Origin: Alcaligenaceae bacterium
GTDB taxonomy: Bacteria > Pseudomonadota > Gammaproteobacteria > Burkholderiales > Burkholderiaceae_B
Assembly (NCBI GenBank): GCA_947380655.1
Contig: CANCRX010000091.1
Coordinates: 1 to 12,679 of the forward strand
Direction of reading: 5' to 3'
Length of the DNA stretch: 12,679 nt
Part shown: positions 7,383 through 12,679 of the stretch, piece after piece
Layout of the letters: every line of letters begins with the position of its first letter
Position numbering within the stretch: the stretch's first letter is position 1
The notes under the pieces: model-generated
The model's input: only the letters and a program-made list of their open reading frames with translations
The model's database searches: none
Told to the model about the DNA's origin: nothing
Program-made: the position numbers and the translations under genes

Positions 7383-8123
7383 TTAATGCTGCAAAATTTT
7401 TGATAAAAACTGAATAGCCCGATCGCTCCTGGGCTGATTAAAAAATTGCTCTTTTGTGGCATCTTCGACGATTTCACCCTGATCCATAAACACCACCCGG
7501 TGGGCAACCTTGCGAGCAAAACCCATCTCATGCGTCACGACCATCATCGTCATGCCTTCTTTTGCCAGCTCCACCATAACGTCTAGCACCTCACCTACCA
7601 TTTCCGGATCAAGCGCCGAGGTCGGCTCATCAAACAGCATAACCACGGGATCCATACTCAGCGCACGCGCGATCGCTACGCGTTGCTGCTGCCCGCCGGA
7701 GAGCTGCCCAGGATGCTTGTCTTTGTGAGCGGTCAGACCTACACGATCGAGCATTTTCAAACCGCGTGAGAGCGCCTCATCGGGGCTGCGTCCGAGCACT
7801 TTTACCTGAGCAATCGTTAGATTTTCGGTGACGCTCAAATGTGGAAACAACTCAAAGTGCTGGAACACCATCCCAACCTGACTTCGCAGTTTCGGCAGGT
7901 TAGTCTTTGGATCGTGTAGTGCTACGCCATTGATGGTGAGTTTGCCTTCCTGGAAGGGCTCGAGAGCGTTGACGCACTTAATGAGCGTAGATTTACCAGA
8001 GCCAGATGGGCCGCAGACCACCACAACCTCACCACGATTGACATGTGTCGAGCAGTTTTTAAGCACATTAAAACTGCCATACCATTTCGACACATTTTCG
8101 ATTTCAATCATTTTATTTGTCAT
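7383..8123 (-). CDS. gltL: Glutamate/aspartate ABC transporter ATP-binding protein GltL
   Basis: 246-residue polar amino acid transporter ATPase (GlnQ/GltL class, usual length about 240). Walker A GPSGSGKS is at 38-45, Q-loop Gln88 in VGMVFQHFELFPH (a hallmark of amino acid importers), signature LSGGQQQR at 141-148, Walker B VVMLFDEP at 160-167 with Glu166, D-loop SALD, and switch His198 in VVTHEMGFA. As a homodimer it would power the GltJ-GltK permease pair encoded just upstream. The ATG at 8123 has GGAAA about 7 nt upstream; an ATG four codons further in, giving MIEIENVSKW, matches the usual family N-terminus and is an alternative start. It is the last gltIJKL gene, 74 bp after gltK. Confidence 0.93.
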   Translation of the reverse strand: MTNKMIEIENVSKWYGSFNVLKNCSTHVNRGEVVVVCGPSGSGKSTLIKCVNALEPFQEGKLTINGVALHDPKTNLPKLRSQVGMVFQHFELFPHLSVTENLTIAQVKVLGRSPDEALSRGLKMLDRVGLTAHKDKHPGQLSGGQQQRVAIARALSMDPVVMLFDEPTSALDPEMVGEVLDVMVELAKEGMTMMVVTHEMGFARKVAHRVVFMDQGEIVEDATKEQFFNQPRSDRAIQFLSKILQH

Positions 8124-8197
8124 GAGAATTTCCAGCTATCTGAACGGTATTGATAAATGAGTTAATTTTGAGATGGCAGGTAGAATTTAATAGGTAC

Positions 8198-8887
8198 CTA
8201 TGCCACCGCAATACGCTTTTGCAATTGTTTGACCAGCAATGATGCCGCCAGTGAAATCACGAAATACACCAATGCGGCAAAAAGATACATTTCTACCAGA
8301 CGGCCATCTCTCTGGGCAATTTTGCTTGCTGCACCAAGGAAATCAGTAATCGATAAGACGTAAACAAGTGATGTGTCCTGAAACAATACGATCGCCTGCG
8401 TCAGCAACAACGGGGTCATTGACCTGAATGCCTGCGGCAAGACGACATAGAGCATGACCTGATGGTATTTCATCCCTAGCGCCTGTGCAGCACCCGTCTG
8501 CCCTTTCGGGACGGCCTGAATCCCTGCACGCATGATTTCAGAGAAATAGGCGGCTTCAAAAAGTGAGAAGGTCACCAAGGCTGACATAAAAGCACCAACC
8601 GCCATGGGACGAGCAGAACCCGTAATCCACTGTCCGATATAGGGCAGGAGAAAATAAAACCAGAAAATAACCAGAACCAGAGGTAAAGAACGGATCAGGT
8701 TGACATACCCTGCAGCGACTTTCTGCATCACCGTAAAACGCGATAATCGCATCAGCGCGATCAGCGTTCCCAAAACGATCCCCGATACTGCGGATAAACC
8801 CGTCAGCATCAGCGTAAACGTCATGCCCTCTTTAAAAAGATAGGGCCAGGTACGACTGATCACTTCAAAATCAAAATTACTAAACAT
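8198..8887 (-). CDS. gltK: Glutamate/aspartate ABC transporter permease GltK
   Basis: 229-residue inner-membrane permease of the HisM/GltK type. It has about five hydrophobic segments (near 22-48, 58-82, 95-113, 142-163, 199-219). The conserved YVNLIRSLPLVLVIFWFYF is at 61-79. The cytoplasmic EAA loop is at 117-139 (EIMRAGIQAVPKGQTGAAQ then ALGM), where GltL docks. It pairs with GltJ to form the pore. GGAGAG lies 6 nt before the ATG, and the gene starts 22 bp after the gltJ stop, so the two are translated from one message. A 12-bp perfect palindrome (ATAGGTACCTAT, 8190-8201) overlaps the stop codon; its meaning is unclear. Confidence 0.93.
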   Translation of the reverse strand: MFSNFDFEVISRTWPYLFKEGMTFTLMLTGLSAVSGIVLGTLIALMRLSRFTVMQKVAAGYVNLIRSLPLVLVIFWFYFLLPYIGQWITGSARPMAVGAFMSALVTFSLFEAAYFSEIMRAGIQAVPKGQTGAAQALGMKYHQVMLYVVLPQAFRSMTPLLLTQAIVLFQDTSLVYVLSITDFLGAASKIAQRDGRLVEMYLFAALVYFVISLAASLLVKQLQKRIAVA

Positions 8888-8909
8888 GGTGCACTCTCCG
8901 CGGCCCTAG

Positions 8910-9659
8910 TTAATGAACAACCGCATTGGCAGGAGCGCCAAGGTAGCCAGGGACGGCAACAGATTTTTCGAGCTTTCTCATGGCCAGCGTCACCACCATA
9001 TTGGTGATAAGGTAGAGAATCGTTGCAACCGTAAACGCTTCAAAGACCTGAAAGGAAAATTCCTGCATGGATCGCGCACGCGCGGTGAGCTCCATCAGAC
9101 CGATCGTCAGTGCCACGGAAGTATTTTTTATGGTGTTGAGCAACTCGGAGGTGAGCGGCGGCAAAATCACGCGAAACACGATGGGCAACAGAATGTAACG
9201 ATACGTTTGCGCAGTCGTCATACCCAATGCCGTCGCAGCCATTTGCTGGCCTTTAGGTAAAGACTGAATGCCGGAGCGGATCTGCTCGGCCACGCGGGCA
9301 GACATAAAAAGACCCAGGCCGATGACCGCAGTGTAAAAGGCCGCATTGGGCAGCTGCTTGAGCCAGTTCCCTATTTCCTGGGGCACAAGCTCAGGCATCA
9401 CGAAATACCAAAGAAACAGCTGTACGAGTAACGGGATATTACGGAACAGTTCAACATAAGCGGCGCCAACACCACGACCAAAACGGTTGGGTAACGTGCG
9501 CAGCACACCAATGAAAACACCGAGCAACAGTGCAACGATCCAGGCGAAAAATGCCGTGGTCAGCGTCCAGACCAGGCCGGAGAGCAACATATCTAAATAC
9601 GTGCCCTTGCCCTCTGGCGAGACCTCAAACAAAATGCCCCAGTTCCAGTTGTATTTCAT
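8910..9659 (-). CDS. gltJ: Glutamate/aspartate ABC transporter permease GltJ
   Basis: 249-residue permease, close to the usual length of GltJ (about 246). It opens with a short periplasmic segment rich in Trp and aromatic residues (MKYNWNWGILFE) that is typical of GltJ. Hydrophobic segments follow near 25-53, 68-88, 107-121, 152-170 and 205-226. YVELFRNIPLLVQLFLWYF at 68-86 is the conserved permease motif. The EAA loop runs from 125 to 147 (EQIRSGIQSLPKGQQMAATA then LGM). It forms the channel with GltK. The Shine-Dalgarno is weak. The gene is separated from gltI by 80 bp containing a strong hairpin, and from gltK by 22 bp. Confidence 0.93.
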   Translation of the reverse strand: MKYNWNWGILFEVSPEGKGTYLDMLLSGLVWTLTTAFFAWIVALLLGVFIGVLRTLPNRFGRGVGAAYVELFRNIPLLVQLFLWYFVMPELVPQEIGNWLKQLPNAAFYTAVIGLGLFMSARVAEQIRSGIQSLPKGQQMAATALGMTTAQTYRYILLPIVFRVILPPLTSELLNTIKNTSVALTIGLMELTARARSMQEFSFQVFEAFTVATILYLITNMVVTLAMRKLEKSVAVPGYLGAPANAVVH

Positions 9660-9684
9660 GCCGTGACTCGCTTAAATATGAATT

Positions 9685-9726
9685 GGGCGCTGGGCCTTGA
9701 GTATTTCACTCTCGGCCACAGCGCCC
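9685..9726 (-). other. Intercistronic hairpin between gltI and gltJ
   Basis: In the minus-strand transcript, GGGCGCUGUGGCC pairs with GGCCCAGCGCCC to give a 12-bp, nearly all-GC stem with one bulged U. The 17-nt apical part contains a second short stem, GAGU/ACUC, around GAAAU. The base is followed by AAUUCAUAUUU rather than a run of U, so it is not a classical intrinsic terminator. Placed just after the binding-protein gene, such hairpins commonly protect the upstream message from 3' decay or partly stop transcription, so that binding protein exceeds permease. That role is inference; the structure is directly visible. Confidence 0.75.
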
Positions 9727-9739
9727 AGTGGGCTAGCAA

Positions 9740-10654
9740 TTAATAACTGGCAGGATCTGGATTGTCGGTTGGATTAGCCAACGCTTTTTTCAGTTCAGCT
9801 GTCATGGGTTGATTCATGACCAAACCTTTAGGTGGAATGGGCTTTTCAAACCACTTTGAGTACAGGGTCTGCATCTCTGGAGATTTGTAGAGCTTGCTCA
9901 CTGCTGCATCAACGGCCTTTTTAAAGGCTGCATCATCACGCACCATCATGAAGCTGTATGGCTCTGGTTTGGAGAATGCGTCTTTTGAAATGGCGTAGTC
10001 AGCGGGAGTTTTTGCGTTAGCGACCAAACCTGCGAGCAGGATATCGTCCATCACAAAGGCAGCTGCACGACCGGTTTCAACCATCAGGAATGCCTCGGGA
10101 TGATCCTTGGCTGTCAAAATAGTCAGGCCTAAGTTCATTGCAGTATTGGCCTCGGATACTTGTTTGAGGTTGGTGGTTCCTGCAGTTGAAACCACGGTTT
10201 TGCCTTTCAGGCTGGCAATGTCAGTGATCCCTGATGATTTTTTGAACACATAACGGCTGGCTGTCAGATAATAGGTCGAACCAAAAGAAACCTGTTTTTG
10301 ACGCTCGGCATTGTTGGTGGTCGAACCGCACTCCAGATCAATGGTGCCATTGGCGATCAGGGGAATACGTGTTGCCGAAGTGACGGGGTTGAGCTTGACC
10401 TCGAGCTTAGGCAGATTGAGCTGGGTTTTCAGATCAGCAACCACGAAGTTGCAAATATCCATCGCATAGCCGACTACCTGTTGCTTGTCGTCGTAGTACG
10501 AAAAAGGAACCGATGCATCGCGGTGACCGATCGTGATCGTGCCGGTATCTTTGATTTTTTTAAGGGTTCCGGTCAGATCCTGAGCCACTACAGATCCGCT
10601 GAGTACGACACCAGCCAAAGCGGCCAGACCGTACTTGATGTATTTACTATGCAT
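9740..10654 (-). CDS. gltI: Glutamate/aspartate ABC transporter periplasmic binding protein GltI
   Basis: 304 residues (E. coli GltI has about 302). Signal peptide 1-24 (Lys4/Lys7, hydrophobic 9-20, cleavage after SVVA). SBP family 3 signatures: TITIGHRDASVPFSYYD at 39-55, ECGSTTNNAERQKQVSFG at 108-125, and a C-terminal KPIPPKGLVMNQPM at 271-284 as in GltI. The five residues reported to contact ligand in the Shigella/E. coli glutamate/aspartate-binding protein (Arg24, Ser72, Arg75, Ser90, His164 of the mature protein, from memory) correspond at a constant offset of 21 to Arg45, Ser93, Arg96, Ser111 and His185 here. This strongly supports acidic amino acid specificity. The start at 10654 is chosen over an in-frame ATG at 10738 because AAGGAG lies 6 nt before it, the signal peptide begins there, and 10738 would lie upstream of the predicted sigma-54 transcription start. 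Confidence 0.95.
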   Translation of the reverse strand: MHSKYIKYGLAALAGVVLSGSVVAQDLTGTLKKIKDTGTITIGHRDASVPFSYYDDKQQVVGYAMDICNFVVADLKTQLNLPKLEVKLNPVTSATRIPLIANGTIDLECGSTTNNAERQKQVSFGSTYYLTASRYVFKKSSGITDIASLKGKTVVSTAGTTNLKQVSEANTAMNLGLTILTAKDHPEAFLMVETGRAAAFVMDDILLAGLVANAKTPADYAISKDAFSKPEPYSFMMVRDDAAFKKAVDAAVSKLYKSPEMQTLYSKWFEKPIPPKGLVMNQPMTAELKKALANPTDNPDPASY

Positions 10655-10660
10655 AACAAA

Positions 10661-10666
10661 CTCCTT
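10661..10666 (-). promoter_or_regulatory. Ribosome binding site of gltI
   Basis: A consensus AAGGAG on the minus strand with a 6-nt spacer to the ATG at 10654. It decides the gltI start against the longer reading that would add 28 residues before the signal peptide. Confidence 0.85.
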
Positions 10667-10703
10667 GAAAGTTCTCGAAGGCAACAGGGAAAGAATCCTT
10701 ATT

Positions 10704-10719
10704 TTGCACTGCAATGCAA
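10704..10719. repeat. 16-bp palindrome overlapping the gltI -12 element
   Basis: TTGCACTGCAATGCAA (plus strand) is symmetric at 14 of 16 positions, with arms TTGCA/TGCAA and centre TGCA. It covers the TTGCA of the sigma-54 -12 element and reaches to about the predicted transcription start. A protein bound here would block the promoter, so it is a candidate repressor operator. It may instead be chance symmetry built on the -12 element. Confidence 0.35.
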
Positions 10720-10731
10720 GTTTTGTGCCAA
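10715..10731 (-). promoter_or_regulatory. Sigma-54 (RpoN) -24/-12 promoter of gltIJKL
   Basis: The minus strand reads TTGGCAC-A-AAAC-TTGCA. As at the peptide operon, only the G after TGGCAC departs from the consensus YTGGCACG-N4-TTGCW. The GG (10729-10728) and GC (10717-10716) have the required spacing. The predicted start is near 10704, leaving a leader of about 49 nt containing the gltI ribosome binding site. Acidic amino acid uptake in pseudomonads is under RpoN control with the AauR response regulator, which makes this promoter class reasonable. I do not see the AauR-type TTCGG-N4-CCGAA site here. Confidence 0.75.
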
Positions 10732-10742
10732 TTTTCATAAAA

Positions 10743-10779
10743 AATACTTGCTATATAAGCTTTCGTCATAAGTATTGAC
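10743..10779. repeat. Inverted repeats upstream of the gltI sigma-54 promoter
   Basis: AATACTT at 10743-10749 is inverted as AAGTATT at 10770-10776. A partly symmetric 15-mer, GTCATAAGTATTGAC (10765-10779), has 4-bp outer arms. These lie roughly 40 to 75 bp upstream of the predicted start, so they could be activator or IHF contacts. The area is AT-rich, so chance symmetry is a real alternative. In the upstream-gene context this stretch could also be a weak hairpin after the Bug gene (stop codon at 10784-10786), but there is no U-run. Confidence 0.25.
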
Positions 10780-10783
10780 AAAA

Positions 10784-11740
10784 TTAATCTTGCATGTCCG
10801 CCACGAATGGCACCAGCATTTCCCGAATTGCTCCAAGCGATTTTGTCCATTGATCACCCGGCAAATAAGCCAGTACAGCTGAATCATTTTTAACCGCAGC
10901 AATAAAAACAGGATCCTCGACGGTCGCTTGTATAGCCTGCTGTAGTCGCTGGGCAATCTCATCAGGCAGAGCCTTAGGCGCTGCAATCCCTCTTTCTGAA
11001 CTGATTAAGGCACTGAACCCAAGCTCCGTCGCTGTGGGTACGGGACCAAGCACATCAAAACGCTTATTGCTCAAGACTGCTATCGCACGCACTGACTCGT
11101 TATTGGCAGCGAGAAACTCACCCACACTGGCAAAAGCATAGTCAACATGACCACCCATCAAGGCGCTTTTAAACTCACCGGCACCTTTGTAAGCAATCGC
11201 GGAACCTTTGAACTGCCCGACCTGCTGAAGTTTGAGTAAGGACAAATGACCACTTGTGCCGCGTCCGCTATTGGCAAAAGATAACGATTCGGGATCTTTT
11301 TTCAGGGCCGCTACGATTTCTTGCAAGGTACCGAATTTTGCATCTTTGCGTGCCATCAGTACGCTTGGGTCATCTACGACACGGGCAATAATTCTCAAGT
11401 CATCATTTTGGTAGGCTGTCTTTTTATACATAGGGGTAAAAACAAACCCCGGTACGTTAATAAAACCAATGGTGTAGCCATCTGGTTTGGCACGCGCTAA
11501 GTAGGTATTGGAAATTTCACCACTCGCACCAGGCTTGTTCACCACCACCACGCGGGCACGTCCGCCGAGTTTCTTTTCCATATAGGGCGCCATGGCGCGT
11601 GCCATCAGATCGGTCCCGCCGCCCGGTGCAAAACCCACCACCAGTTCTATGCTCTGATCATCGGGCCATGCAGCCATAGCTGGCGCGCTGACCGTGCAGG
11701 TAGCCAATAACAACAAACCAAGAAAATAACGCTTCAGCAC
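10784..11740 (-). CDS. Bug/TctC-family tripartite tricarboxylate transporter periplasmic receptor (orphan)
   Basis: 318 residues counted from a GTG start, the usual size of Bug receptors (about 320). Signal peptide 1-23 (MLKRYFLGLLLLATCTVSAP then AMA, cleavage before AWPDD). The mature N-terminus IELVVGFAPGGGTDLMARAM and the VVVNKPGASGEISNTYLARA region are family hallmarks that form the ligand loops. Bug proteins bind carboxylates, amino acids or nicotinate-like compounds in the periplasm. No TctA or TctB membrane partner lies nearby, which is common for the many orphan Bug genes in Bordetella and relatives. GTG at 11740 is preferred to TTG at 11785 or ATG at 11773 because AGGAG lies 6 nt before it and the signal peptide starts there. 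The ligand is unknown; the position between lrp and gltI hints at an amino or organic acid (inference). Confidence 0.9.
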   Translation of the reverse strand: MLKRYFLGLLLLATCTVSAPAMAAWPDDQSIELVVGFAPGGGTDLMARAMAPYMEKKLGGRARVVVVNKPGASGEISNTYLARAKPDGYTIGFINVPGFVFTPMYKKTAYQNDDLRIIARVVDDPSVLMARKDAKFGTLQEIVAALKKDPESLSFANSGRGTSGHLSLLKLQQVGQFKGSAIAYKGAGEFKSALMGGHVDYAFASVGEFLAANNESVRAIAVLSNKRFDVLGPVPTATELGFSALISSERGIAAPKALPDEIAQRLQQAIQATVEDPVFIAAVKNDSAVLAYLPGDQWTKSLGAIREMLVPFVADMQD

Positions 11741-11746
11741 GATGGG

Positions 11747-11751
11747 CTCCT
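11747..11751 (-). promoter_or_regulatory. Ribosome binding site of the Bug receptor gene
   Basis: AGGAG on the minus strand, 6 nt before the GTG codon at 11740. It fixes the start at a GTG and removes a 15-residue extension that would put a non-signal-like, Cys- and Pro-containing stretch before the signal peptide. Confidence 0.8.
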
Positions 11752-11810
11752 GTGGACAAGGCTGGAAGAACATACATTCATCCAAACAGATTAAAAATTA
11801 CCGGGCAATC

Positions 11811-12284
11811 TTAGTGGGTTTGTGCAGGGATGGGTAGTGCAGTTTTATAGCGGACTTGCTTCAAGGCGAAACTCGAACGGATTTTCTCAATCCCCGGGAT
11901 CGGAGTGAGTTGTTCAAGAATGAATTTTTCCAAAGCGGCAATATCCGCCACAGCCACGCGAATCAGGTAATCGCTGTCACCCGTCATCAAGTAGCACTCC
12001 ATCACCTCGTCGTGCTCACTGATACGCTGTTCAAAATGCGCGAGTGACTCTTTGCTCTGGCTTTTCAGGCTGATGCTGATGAATACATTCAAACCTAAGC
12101 CAAGCGCCTTGGCATTCGCAATTGCGACATAGCGGTCAATCACCCCGGCCGACTCAAGCGCCCGGACGCGTGCCAGGCAAGGCGACGGACTCAAGTGAAT
12201 GCGGCGCGCCAATTCAATATTGGATAGCGCTCCATCAGCCTGCAATTCAGCCAAAATCTTTAAATCGATAGAATCCAAGTTCAT
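11811..12284 (-). CDS. Lrp/AsnC-family transcriptional regulator
   Basis: 157 residues. An N-terminal winged helix-turn-helix (about 3-63) carries LDSIDLKILAELQADGALSN, ELARRIHLSPSPCLARVRAL and ESAGVIDRYVA. It is followed by an RAM effector-binding domain (about 66-142) with the family GDSDYLIRVAV element (102-112) and the conserved LTPIPGIEKIRSSFALKQV end. Such proteins are cytoplasmic and oligomerise, and most sense an amino acid and control nearby catabolic or transport genes. It is divergent from an AceE-type E1 gene, as mdeR-like Lrp regulators are from 2-oxoacid dehydrogenase genes, so it probably controls that gene and itself. The Bug gene 70 bp downstream on the same strand could be co-transcribed. 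No clear Shine-Dalgarno is visible before the ATG. The sensed amino acid cannot be told from sequence. Confidence 0.93.
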   Translation of the reverse strand: MNLDSIDLKILAELQADGALSNIELARRIHLSPSPCLARVRALESAGVIDRYVAIANAKALGLGLNVFISISLKSQSKESLAHFEQRISEHDEVMECYLMTGDSDYLIRVAVADIAALEKFILEQLTPIPGIEKIRSSFALKQVRYKTALPIPAQTH

Positions 12285-12294
12285 TATTCTGTTT

Positions 12295-12309
12295 CTGTAA
12301 TAATTTCAG
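12295..12309. promoter_or_regulatory. Candidate Lrp-family operator between the regulator and the E1 gene
   Basis: CTGTAATAATTTCAG is a 15-bp dyad with six of seven pairs matched around a central A. Its length, AT-rich centre and CTG/CAG ends are typical of sites bound by Lrp/AsnC proteins. It lies 10 bp upstream of the regulator's start codon, in the 126-bp divergent region, consistent with autoregulation. The call rests on symmetry and position alone. An 11-bp GCATCCCATGC repeat (12350-12360) is also present nearer the E1 gene. Confidence 0.4.
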
Positions 12310-12410
12310 CATTTAATACCGAATATTATCATTTTAGTTTTAAATTAAGGCATCCCATGCTGCACAGTAGTCATTAAAATACGTCTATATCTATTGACTG
12401 TGTGCCTCTC

Positions 12411-12679
12411 ATGAACGCTTCTATCGACCCTCGTCTGAACGCCTGGCGCGAGACCTCCCCTGATACGGACTCACAAGAGACCGCCGAGTGGAGACAAGCG
12501 TTGATGACCGTGATCGCCAACGAAGGGCCGGAGCGCGCAAAATATCTGCTCGATGAGCTGGTACGCACCGCACGCTCGAATCAGGTTGGCTGGCAGCCCG
12601 AATTAAGTACGCCCTACATCAACTCGATTCCCGTTGAACAACAACCCGTCTTTACCGGCGACCTGGCGATCGAAGAGCG
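12411..12679 (+). CDS. aceE: Homodimeric pyruvate dehydrogenase-type E1 (AceE/MdeB-like), 5' end only
   Basis: The open frame runs from an ATG at 12411 off the window edge, giving 89 complete codons. Residues 22-48 (ETAEWRQALMTVIANEGPER then AKYLLDE) and 67-79 (PYINSIPVEQQPV) match the conserved N-terminal region of AceE, the homodimeric thiamin-diphosphate E1 of the pyruvate dehydrogenase complex (about 890 residues). This segment contacts the E2 core in AceE; the catalytic domains lie outside the window. The divergent Lrp regulator suggests a second E1 copy like Pseudomonas putida MdeB (2-oxobutyrate dehydrogenase, methionine breakdown) rather than the housekeeping aceE-aceF copy, but this is inference. 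There is no good Shine-Dalgarno before the ATG, so the start has moderate certainty. Confidence 0.85.
   Translation, partial: MNASIDPRLNAWRETSPDTDSQETAEWRQALMTVIANEGPERAKYLLDELVRTARSNQVGWQPELSTPYINSIPVEQQPVFTGDLAIEE

Noticed and set aside
10298..10771. 157-residue plus-strand frame antisense to gltI and its promoter
   Set aside because: It is mirrored by a well-supported gltI with conserved ligand residues and has no ribosome binding site or family resemblance.
12375..12399. Sigma-70 promoter for the E1 gene (TAAAAT and TTGACT elements)
   Set aside because: TTGACT is too close to the start codon to serve as a -35, and no -35-like hexamer lies about 17 bp upstream of TAAAAT.

Overview
The window reads as a stretch of a betaproteobacterial chromosome, most likely family Alcaligenaceae (order Burkholderiales). 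The reasons are an orphan Bug/TctC-type binding protein, a gltIJKL-type acidic amino acid importer, an Lrp/AsnC regulator divergent from an AceE-type E1 gene, and moderate GC content. The family-level guess is inference; no rRNA or other taxonomic marker is present. There are no tRNA or rRNA genes, insertion sequences, CRISPR arrays or phage genes. Most genes are intact members of known transport families.

Layout. (1) 22-1071 (-): a signal-less class C beta-lactamase-like serine hydrolase. (2) 1304-6671 (+): a complete five-gene peptide-type (Dpp/Opp) ABC importer in the order binding protein, two permeases, two ATPases, tightly packed with two ATGA overlaps. (3) 6683-7321 (-): a small SAM-dependent methyltransferase, convergent with the importer. 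(4) 7383-10654 (-): gltI-gltJ-gltK-gltL, a glutamate/aspartate ABC importer whose binding protein keeps the expected ligand-contact residues. (5) 10784-11740 (-): an orphan Bug-family periplasmic receptor. (6) 11811-12284 (-): an Lrp/AsnC regulator. (7) 12411 to the window edge (+): the 5' end of a homodimeric pyruvate dehydrogenase-type E1 (AceE/MdeB-like), divergent from the Lrp gene.

How it fits together. The theme is scavenging of nitrogen and carbon compounds. Peptide-like substrates and acidic amino acids enter by two ABC systems. The cytoplasmic hydrolase may act on what the first one imports, and the E1 enzyme and its Lrp regulator belong to 2-oxoacid and amino acid catabolism. The most interesting signal lies outside the genes. 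Near-consensus sigma-54 (-24/-12) promoters sit upstream of both ABC operons, at 1203-1219 (+) and 10715-10731 (-), and share the form TTGGCACAWAACTTGC. The first has a perfect CGCAC-N3-GTGCG dyad about 100 bp upstream of the predicted start, where an enhancer-binding activator would bind. The second overlaps a 16-bp palindrome. A strong hairpin lies between gltI and gltJ and may set the binding protein to permease ratio. No enhancer-binding regulator is encoded in the window. I found no convincing undescribed multi-gene system.
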